Virus record (IMG/VR): IMGVR_UViG_3300027413_000449
Coordinates: 1-38,674 of that record
Source of the DNA: a virus
Strand: one strand, 5' to 3'
Length of the DNA: 38,674 bases
In this document: in pieces, positions 33,901-38,674 of the stretch
Numbering within the stretch: position 1 is the stretch's first letter
Layout of the letters: every line of letters begins with the position of its first letter
Made by a program: the position numbers and the translations under genes
Notes under the pieces: generated by a model
Seen by the model: only the letters and a program-made list of their open reading frames with translations
Told to the model about the DNA's origin: nothing
The model's database searches: none

Positions 33901-36900
33901 CACTATAATTAAAATCATTACCTTCTGGAATTATAAATCCATCACGTTTTAATTTAGAAGCATATGTATGATAAGTTAATGCATCATTATTAATAAAGTC
34001 TTGCATTACTTGGTCAGTTCTAAGTATAGTTCCTGTTGAACCTGCACCCGCATTACGTTTGTGAAATTCTTGTTTTACATGATTATACAATGCTACATCT
34101 CCATAAATCATACCCATGGTGTCATAATTATGCAACCAATGGTTAACAGTAAATGCAGTAATCAATTGACCAGGAGAAAGTCCAGAACTAGAATCTGTAA
34201 ATCTCTTAACTCTATTATCAAAAATACCATTATTGATCCTAGCTTGTCTCTCAAAGTAAGTAATAATATGTGGAGCTACTAACTCTTTAATCTCAGCTTG
34301 ATTATTCTCAATATTTTTTTGGAAAGACAATTCATTGTCAAACTTATTAATAATTTCCTTTAGCTGATTTATTACTTTTGTTGGTAAAATTTTTTCAAAA
34401 ATCTGAAAGTTTTGCCCATTCTCAATATATTTAAAATCATAGTTCTCAAAGTTTTTATCAGCTGCATATCCTTTAAGAATAGATATTCTAGACATCTCTC
34501 CATAAAGAGCAGGTAAAACTTTATCCACAGTTTCAGCTTTCCAAGCAGTTGATTTAAAATCATTTAACTTAACATGCCTATCTTGAGCACTAGGACCTAC
34601 TACTTTAACCATGTAAGAAGTTCCTTTATCTGCATGCCTCATGTTTTCAAAATAACCTTTCTTAAATAAAGCTAAGTCCATAATGATCTTAGTATACTCA
34701 TCAGATCCAGCAGCAGATTTACCTACAACATTATCGTTTTGTTCAAAAGCTAATCCACTAAGATTAAATACAGCTAACTTGTTACCAGTTCTATCACCGT
34801 ATTTTTTATCTTTTGGTAAGTTGTTTATGTCTAAATAAAACAACTGATTCATTATGTCATTATAGTTTGAAAAAGGATTGTTTGTCACATTTAAGTGACT
34901 CATGGATGGCTGATTTATTACGTCATAATAATCTTTAGCATTGTTTAAATCATTTATTAATGATGTCATGCTATTATTAAGCTGATGTTCAAACTGTGCA
35001 TTACCTTCAGCATTACTAGTCATATAGTTGTTTACATGATCACCAAACCTTGCTTCTAGTTGAATCAATCTGTTCCATGTACCTGCATTACCTCTTAGTG
35101 TAACGTTTACATTATTAGCATCATTCTTAACGTTTACTTCAGAATAAAGATCATTAAGATCTCTTATTTTCATTTGTTCTCCGTCTATACTAACACCTTT
35201 ATTAACTGCTGAAACTCTTTCCCAAAAGAATTGAGGATCAAACAAATTACTAGATTTAATTTTATCAAGTATATTTCTTTTGTTAGATAAGTCAAAACCA
35301 ATAGCTTTAAAGAAACCTATCCTATCACTTTGAGCAGATGCTTTACTAGGAAATGCTTGCATTACTTTTACAGTATTCAAATAGTTTCCTTCATTATCTC
35401 TAGACATGTAAGAATTATTTGGCTGTGAAGCTCTAAATCTTGAATTCCATATTGTTCCTATTTTTCTATCCGCACCAAAAGCTTGACCTACAGTTTCACT
35501 AAACGAAACGTTATTATCAGCATCTACTTCTTTTTTAAGAGTAACTTGAACTAAAGGAACTCTAGATTTATTAAATGCATCAAAGAAGTCTGTCCAATAT
35601 CCATGTTCACTAAATGAAACAACATCGCTACTTGGAACACCAAGTCTTGTAAATATTTCATTTAATGTTTTATCTTCTTTGGCAGCCGCAATTAGTTTTT
35701 CTACAAGACGATCAAAGTCTGGAGTATTTTCAGTAGTCTTTGCTACGTTATTCCAAACTAAATCCATATCCATCTTTTCAGCTACACCATACTTATTAAA
35801 TACAATGTTTCCATTAGAATCATATTTAGGTAATGTGCTAAATAAGTATACAATGTTTGCCTTTGCTAAAGCTTTTAAAGAATCTTCATTACCTTTTCTT
35901 ACATAACCTGTTCTAGATACAAGCTCTGGAGCAATTGATTCTTGAGCAAAGTACTGCATGTCATCAAAAAACTTAGAATTTAAAACATGAAAACCTGTAA
36001 CATCTTTGTAACCATTTGTAAGTGCAATCTTAGGATTACGTCTTTCACCAAAGTTATTTACAGCGCTATTTAATACATTAAGCTTTTGTTCTTCTCTTTG
36101 TAATTCATTTAGAGCTCTATTAATAAGATTTGCGTCATTACCTTTAGCAACTTCATCGTACTTCTTTTTCTTTTTATCAACTACCTCAGCTTGTTTATTA
36201 GATAAGTCTTGAAATCTTTTATATGCATATTCATACGCTTCAGCCAAAGACCCAGGTTTTCTAAAAATATCACCACTATATTTATTAGTGGCATTTCTAT
36301 TAAACGCATCTCTTTTTTGTTTAATAACTTGATTTAGAATATCAACTGATATTATCCTAGATTTCTCTTCAGGCGTTATAATATTTGCCTCACTTAATTT
36401 GTTTATAGAGTCCTTAATAAACTGGCTTATAACAGTCCTGCTACGTCCAGTAAGACTTGAGTTATATTCAATATCATTTAGTAATAAGTATTGTTCTTGT
36501 TGTTCATTTGAACGTCCAGAGTTTTTTTGATCAATATGCTCTACAATAAAATTATCCATTAAGTCTAATACGTCACTAGAATCTCTATAGTTAAGAGGAG
36601 CAGCATCTTTATTAGACGGATCAATAACATTTAAATTCAGTGTACCAAACGTTGCATTGTTTTTATAGCTAAAGTTTTCTACTGAAAAACTACCTGATTT
36701 TAATTTACTAAACGTCTCTAGTATTAATGCATCAGACATTGGATTACTATAAGTCTCAAAATAACTTGCTTCACTAAACAATGCTTTTAATGCATTAAAT
36801 AATTTTCTAAAGAAACCATTTTGTTTTGATTTACCTTTAGCAGTCTTTTGACCATTAATCATATACGTTCTGAAAGACTCAGCTAAATACTCTTCAATTT

Positions 36901-38674
36901 CTCTATCCGTAGCATTATCAAATGTTTTTGAATTACCTTCAAAAGTTGTAAAAGTTCCACTGTATTTTCTTACTGCATTATATAAATCTTGTTTTTCTTT
37001 TTTACTAAGAAACCCTTGTGTAAATGAATGAAATGCTTCATGCCACATATCAGTCCAATCAGCCCCTTTAAATAAAGTAATTCCATCTCTAGTCCAATTA
37101 GCAAATACATCAGGGTTTTTACTATTTACTTTCTCCCATAATAAATTAAAAGGAACAACTTTAGAAAGAGGACTGCTTCTCCACCATTTCTCAGCAGCTA
37201 TAATATCTTTACCTGCAGGTGTAGTTCTTAAATCTCTAATAACCTTACTGATGTCTAGTGGATCTACATCTGGCTTTTCATCTTTTTTATTTTGTTCTTC
37301 TTTTATAGGGAGTATATTTTCTCCTTTAGAAGGTTCGCTAGTCTCTTGAAGTATAGATTTACTTTCATTTACTTTTACATTAACAGGAGAATCAAATGTA
37401 ATATATGGTCTACTCTTATTTACTTCTCCTCCATTGATATCAGCGTTTGATAATCTTGTTATTCTAAAACCACCTTGAGACAGATACTCAATGTTACTAA
37501 TTTTTTCATACTTTATAGAATTAGTATTAGGGTCATATTTAGCAACATCGCTTCTATCTTTTAAATGTTTTGAAGATGCATTTAGTTTAGCATGAGCTGC
37601 AGGATAAGAGTATGATGATCCTTGTTTTTGAATCCTATCTCCTAATAGCTTGTCAAAGATTTGTAGTGCTTCATTCTTACCTTCTTCAGTAGAAAGTTTT
37701 TCAGCACTAAATGTCTGTAATGAATTATTACCAGAGTCAATAGTCAAAGAATAACCTGAGCCATCTTGCTTAAAACTTATAAGTCCTGGTTTGTCTTCTC
37801 TATATGATGTAAGTTTTGGATTAACAAAACTTGTAATCAAATTAACACGTTCTTTTAATGAATAGTTATCTCCGTTTTGTTTTTTTAAATCTTGATTAAA
37901 GTACAACGCTTTGATTGTTGGAACAAAACTACTATCTATTATTGCAGGTTTTTCTAATTCAAAAAGAGTATTTGAATTGTCAGTTAAAAACTTAATACTA
38001 ACCGTATTAGTTTGACCAGAAGTAAATGCTGTAGAAATAGTAAATGGTTCAGAAACTGAAGATACAAGAGCCATATCACTAGTGTTCGGAATCTTTTGAG
38101 ATTGCTTTAACATTATACTGTCAGAACCATTGGCTATATTTAATGCTACTCTATTTGTTTTTGGACTTGCATTTATATGTTTTTTTATTGCATTAAGAAC
38201 TGCAAACTCTTGTTCCAATATAGTCTTTGCTTGAGAGGGAGCTATTCTTAATGATTTTGACAATGCAGTAACCATTTTATCATTAAATGTTGTCGCATCT
38301 TGTTTAGCATTTCCTTGCATTGAAAAATAGACATAATCACCATTCCAAGATTTCTCACCTTCACTGTCATAAGTTGAAGGCACAAAGTCACCAGGGTTAA
38401 GCTGACTTTCTTCTGCTACTAAAAGACCTATAGTTCCTCTTTCTATATCTGCCTCAGTTATATACTTATTTGCAATAAGTTGATTTTGAACATCTTTAGA
38501 AAGTTCTTTAACATTAATAGCTAATAACTTATCTTTAGATTCTGCTAATGGATCATTTACATTTTTAATTATGTTAGCTAATACCTTTTGAGCAGACTCT
38601 GATCCAGTCTGTCCAACAGTCGTTCCTAAAACACTAGGTATACTTAAATTAAAAGCAGTTTCTACTCCTTCAAC
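24953..38674 (-). CDS. Giant polyprotein with virion RNA polymerase, SF1 helicase and AlkB-like domains, 5' end outside window
   Basis: At least 4573 residues. The frame has no stop up to the window edge, and the GTG at 38383 is not convincing as a start because 97 further codons are open upstream. Counting from the edge: HEAFH (545-549) with EYLAE (595-599) is a gluzincin-type peptidase motif. K1704 (FHKYSLMPLIP), K1742 (SGSKV), a run with RIPVQG and FLPAEAG, and DYDVD (2104-2108) match the double-psi barrel core of crAss-like single-chain RNA polymerases. An SF1 RecD/Dda-type helicase has Walker A GYAGTGKTT (3273-3281), DEAS (D3355), GDSFQLAPV, GHKSQG and AITRA (about 3652). An AlkB-like dioxygenase has HTD (3993-3995), H4046 and RYSINFR (4055-4061). 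A NADAR-like region lies near 4102-4205. It is probably ejected with the genome to transcribe early genes. Confidence 0.8.
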   Translation of the reverse strand, partial: VEGVETAFNLSIPSVLGTTVGQTGSESAQKVLANIIKNVNDPLAESKDKLLAINVKELSKDVQNQLIANKYITEADIERGTIGLLVAEESQLNPGDFVPSTYDSEGEKSWNGDYVYFSMQGNAKQDATTFNDKMVTALSKSLRIAPSQAKTILEQEFAVLNAIKKHINASPKTNRVALNIANGSDSIMLKQSQKIPNTSDMALVSSVSEPFTISTAFTSGQTNTVSIKFLTDNSNTLFELEKPAIIDSSFVPTIKALYFNQDLKKQNGDNYSLKERVNLITSFVNPKLTSYREDKPGLISFKQDGSGYSLTIDSGNNSLQTFSAEKLSTEEGKNEALQIFDKLLGDRIQKQGSSYSYPAAHAKLNASSKHLKDRSDVAKYDPNTNSIKYEKISNIEYLSQGGFRITRLSNADINGGEVNKSRPYITFDSPVNVKVNESKSILQETSEPSKGENILPIKEEQNKKDEKPDVDPLDISKVIRDLRTTPAGKDIIAAEKWWRSSPLSKVVPFNLLWEKVNSKNPDVFANWTRDGITLFKGADWTDMWHEAFHSFTQGFLSKKEKQDLYNAVRKYSGTFTTFEGNSKTFDNATDREIEEYLAESFRTYMINGQKTAKGKSKQNGFFRKLFNALKALFSEASYFETYSNPMSDALILETFSKLKSGSFSVENFSYKNNATFGTLNLNVIDPSNKDAAPLNYRDSSDVLDLMDNFIVEHIDQKNSGRSNEQQEQYLLLNDIEYNSSLTGRSRTVISQFIKDSINKLSEANIITPEEKSRIISVDILNQVIKQKRDAFNRNATNKYSGDIFRKPGSLAEAYEYAYKRFQDLSNKQAEVVDKKKKKYDEVAKGNDANLINRALNELQREEQKLNVLNSAVNNFGERRNPKIALTNGYKDVTGFHVLNSKFFDDMQYFAQESIAPELVSRTGYVRKGNEDSLKALAKANIVYLFSTLPKYDSNGNIVFNKYGVAEKMDMDLVWNNVAKTTENTPDFDRLVEKLIAAAKEDKTLNEIFTRLGVPSSDVVSFSEHGYWTDFFDAFNKSRVPLVQVTLKKEVDADNNVSFSETVGQAFGADRKIGTIWNSRFRASQPNNSYMSRDNEGNYLNTVKVMQAFPSKASAQSDRIGFFKAIGFDLSNKRNILDKIKSSNLFDPQFFWERVSAVNKGVSIDGEQMKIRDLNDLYSEVNVKNDANNVNVTLRGNAGTWNRLIQLEARFGDHVNNYMTSNAEGNAQFEHQLNNSMTSLINDLNNAKDYYDVINQPSMSHLNVTNNPFSNYNDIMNQLFYLDINNLPKDKKYGDRTGNKLAVFNLSGLAFEQNDNVVGKSAAGSDEYTKIIMDLALFKKGYFENMRHADKGTSYMVKVVGPSAQDRHVKLNDFKSTAWKAETVDKVLPALYGEMSRISILKGYAADKNFENYDFKYIENGQNFQIFEKILPTKVINQLKEIINKFDNELSFQKNIENNQAEIKELVAPHIITYFERQARINNGIFDNRVKRFTDSSSGLSPGQLITAFTVNHWLHNYDTMGMIYGDVALYNHVKQEFHKRNAGAGSTGTILRTDQVMQDFINNDALTYHTYASKLKRDGFIIPEGNDFNYSDTLNTGIIKEMKVGSIYYNSLVEKLGPEKARDYAEAEMQEADAQGLITFDAYRALSIAQNEWSNEQELLYRDIINGVEVDPTDVTNFFAVKKFQYWGPLAVTNNRLNLVAFHKYSLMPLIPSMTKGTKAEDIHKKMIQENIQYVTFESGSKVSTIHRSKDSGADRIFEEGTNNRTLLPSIKESDPNTEVFTKNVIHIKYLKNQLDIASKDKGSVVFSTQLRKLVSDGLLEGGVPKDFMTDETDQEVRKEKWEELVSKGEGEQNSDNYKLLKSFEGNIKALADLYKDNLLREIGITFNEDTKEYEGDIASLVQFMKKELKDDLPDHAISFIDRQGRNTKGDLSLSFYSAQIEKVLNSILVKRLVTSKVNGEALVQVASTLFENKDAVQSSFANPTKEDLEEYGTNGLRFYREGPNGETLPMDVKVSLRGKFQNLLDLEYEGTRIGNIETLNIAIKDEKWLNTGDHRQMITMTAVRIPVQGLNSMEFMQVREFLPAEAGNIIISPSEVVSKSGADYDVDKMTVMMPNIERKVSKESLTNTFLSDLQSENPDLDFSRDNVQMILDIVESTDYEALTEPITSLRSKREGDQLFVSRTEMLETIPVYQLTENDKKIYEIINSKTLTEVNLTKGDSKSAIENRLIKNISDILSLKSNYNNLVTPNSTALFTRDFEGTDESLVDTVGGLTREYNVKEYEMQDIPGDEDSIRKVISPVLPATSIFEYQYNMLKHQENKIGKEALGLGAVDNTYNILFNNVGAYMNPTNTDVTKEEVLRLLGKMANGERLGDPETEKLMSTTVQTILLDHNTTKVKDEDVISLSQLFPKGITSYSISDVINQLMNGWVDVAKGGWVFDVQATKEVSPTLLAMVQAGVPIDQAVYFVANPLTRAYVEKQKFVKSVVYDAVKGNPISVNKRNYRNIAAFELIMDPEFGVFDGLKAIDALSEADIAALEEGNIRAIKMILTKLQHKLLTHTRIRNNKNFTMGEMKNELTSFKKNNGFEDNIASLKSIQMLLHFIQLEKMALPIRDIKMVTNVDTSKDTTVFDAYDRQNKIEKIRDSKALPEEIVDKLLTDSAISPFYIQDLQLSLARILQPIRNSEELNKLLLIQAEDMDLSDKDMVMFKNDFIPFMWQREMNNKPLFNDPENPSYKRRDVKTELTVEKGILPKSGVAVKNGVIILDQLTLENQFNAKSFIDNQFFKNFGKAPIPSTYFGTKKDYIKFSIEREIQRELKPLNKKLTENVFFQNNLSVAESIIKPRKEETLDKLKSRQIKYAYESFLRDEALMSNFNIESIFKNPTGNFADRFFMVKSITPDLNKFKIFEAFELDRKKGSKISNLKYSEVPDLMEVNALKEEMSILRDADLLRASVPTLTDTEIQNIVDVFNDFPIVAFLQTGLNTGGRYSINNIVEEEYALYLENALNKKDFSIDVQDYKSYFNQLIKTKEGRAQLIRYKNFEQVTPGNGRYAVPNERLFDDRELYDILVPDHVVLRDSDVLIGNRDNEIIIKTLSNPEQAAQVSDAILKDTYKGTNAKVQKAILEKVGLVYEPQDIKNLLSTPERAYTFLLRYQKLYNDAGGTGNFFSEPSSVKGENIEKAGTAMLTALGNIQEMNEIFFAELRQKNIQISMRLLNAYQKDGAEFKYDSILEARRNKIDYTSGQAQALEKVQTLIDDVNKSKGTDPRYFLLAGYAGTGKTTIAENIQQYAIDQGFKVKIAAPTNKAVNVLKTKLEGKDKDFNTLHKMLYGVPVDGEFVFNDKSVEAVNNTIFIVDEASMINETLLRDLNKELNKGANNIAVFLGDSFQLAPVGLDPKLFEGMEGMEMVELQEVRRQSLDSDILTLATLMRTDQKAYEPTESTNDVTVIENRDEFEQKFIDDLKEGNDAVMLTGSNKDRVRVNNTVRKELYGSDADSVVPGESLIAIANRKLGFKNGETHKLDNFQSIEFEKVIDFGTAGKQKVVAVRMEGFDGIALIFPDAAKASMLSDDIMKGAVEDKEFMDYLYGNNMIAFDRMKEPYLSSKQDSPLTLIATYGYAITGHKSQGSQWDNVYVNQGNERNWGPRWMYTAITRAAKNLTIKKSKFATLITPKQMKSKIDEVIRKNATAPVSAPDINKDLNQSATEVSINTKRWTKDSPKENPATAYVFTENINSIGDTRVGKGSAVIRNNPNAIGIVTKKYYFYSENRNTPQALKIKEEYKGTGQWYNQNFQDTNADFELFQKINLEQFDKLDQFDSKKFPDGFANSLASVPNRFALWLQNQLKTRYGLITEVNDEGTGLISKSVTKDLKKPQLSKKAVTTPVNGGSVTTIDKVFTDGATRDFIDKVENLLNTEENRMSNRNDESKQVAISYGPLEYRYSMGAGRTAIHTKKIQPDWMQKLSRDVERQLGKPEGYYNHVLINRYGDDVGIGTHTDAESIYDNEKGEVGSVAIYSIGETKNKHKIGGVDFQAKNNSLAEMSTGKLSHSVGRAKGTRYSINFRHIPPSQLTVKGISISSNSNDTLGATLTNPTELAKSKGKISKSYPITYKNKTYKDVEEAYQALKDTSESKTKPDRFKSKNYALMVDLLQTKLATYTELPTAITAQGGTPWILGSTHQPTNQNTVWETGGQNWFIEALNESYTLVQSSLQSRDIDTSVKNLFTITPIQGRPDQKASVKASIATQYIGFADNIAGSSTANYAKQAGPFANTGEYNSNDVIFVSIGGERGAKKFRLAAQKKTISEAAFAVDRGAVIITDNKDYTFDPKNTYNSGERMLFEAMTELGYLYSEITIDGEVLGTWRLFDGSERKIQSKLVKSGDRSGYTTYPNFQQSVSSIKKYIPKGIMIVNGSIDPNDKPGTRTNDELILKEQINSLPLISMASYGLKSGQAFSNVIKDIEVNGVMKIDPKVQEAIDDRLDAIENRVSEDNVLEFSSEGYGMDMLKTLPNSEKRIGVQTWLYLSEELFKRFGYINPGYNTSASGSAVIESVNQDVSEQELIEKSDQAVLDFMKMCKI

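Noticed and set aside
34372-34563. Second minus-strand frame inside the giant gene
   Set aside because: Out of frame within a continuous 13.7-kb coding region. It has low-complexity Leu/Lys content and no independent signals.
38381-38383. GTG at 38383 as the start of the giant polyprotein
   Set aside because: The same frame continues without stop for 97 codons to the window edge with protein-like sequence (for example DPLAESKDKLLAINVKELSK), so the true start lies outside.
1-38674. Stop-codon reassignment (TAG or TGA recoding), known in some crAss-like phages
   Set aside because: Genes here end normally at TAA, TAG and TGA (for example TAG at 1122-1124 and 18662-18664, TGA at 1157-1159 on the minus strand). 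The long giant frames need no readthrough.

Overview
The window looks like part of the genome of a large, AT-rich tailed phage of Bacteroidota, most likely a crAss-like virus (Crassvirales or a near relative). Four things point this way. There is a replication module on the + strand (DnaB-like helicase, Sak4-like ATPase, SSB-like protein, primase, family B DNA polymerase). It converges on two enormous minus-strand genes. The larger of these carries the DxDxD signature of a virion-type, single-chain RNA polymerase. Start codons are preceded by A-rich leaders without Shine-Dalgarno sequences, as is usual for Bacteroidota. Coding density is very high, with many TAATG and ATGA overlaps. I see no tRNA, integrase or CRISPR array. 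The host and taxonomic assignment is inference.

Layout. Positions 1-1124 (+) hold the C-terminal part of a spore-photoproduct-lyase-like radical SAM protein and two small unknown genes, closed by a hairpin terminator. Positions 1157-2086 (-) look like a lysis cassette: a holin-like protein, an i-spanin-like protein, and an overlapping protein with a signal peptide and a C-terminal membrane segment. A 48-bp divergent spacer (2087-2134) with a perfect inverted repeat separates it from the + strand replication module (2135-18664). That module contains, in order: a possible winged-helix protein, a small membrane protein, DnaB-like helicase, an unknown, Sak4-like ATPase, SSB-like protein; primase, GIY-YIG nuclease, two small proteins that resemble uncharacterised phage families, an unknown, a metallopeptidase/vWA protein and its MoxR AAA+ partner; an unknown, a RecB/Cas4-type nuclease and two unknowns; then DNA polymerase B, an acidic-tailed protein and two unknowns. 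Blocks are separated by GC-rich hairpins lying only 17-26 nt before the next start codon. A tiny insulated transcription unit (about 18656-19029) sits at the point of convergence.

Positions 19028-38674 (-) are two translationally coupled giant genes. The downstream one encodes a 1973-residue protein with an HEFAH metallopeptidase-like motif, long helical regions and a membrane segment near the C-terminus. The upstream one is open at the right edge of the window: at least 4573 residues. It combines a gluzincin-like peptidase motif, RNA polymerase core motifs, an SF1 (RecD/Dda-type) helicase, an AlkB-like 2OG-Fe(II) dioxygenase and a probable NADAR-like domain. By analogy with crAss-like phages, I infer that these are virion cargo proteins ejected with the DNA and that the RNA polymerase transcribes the early + strand genes. 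The giant polyprotein, with transcription, unwinding and DNA-damage-reversal activities in one chain, is the most remarkable item in the window.
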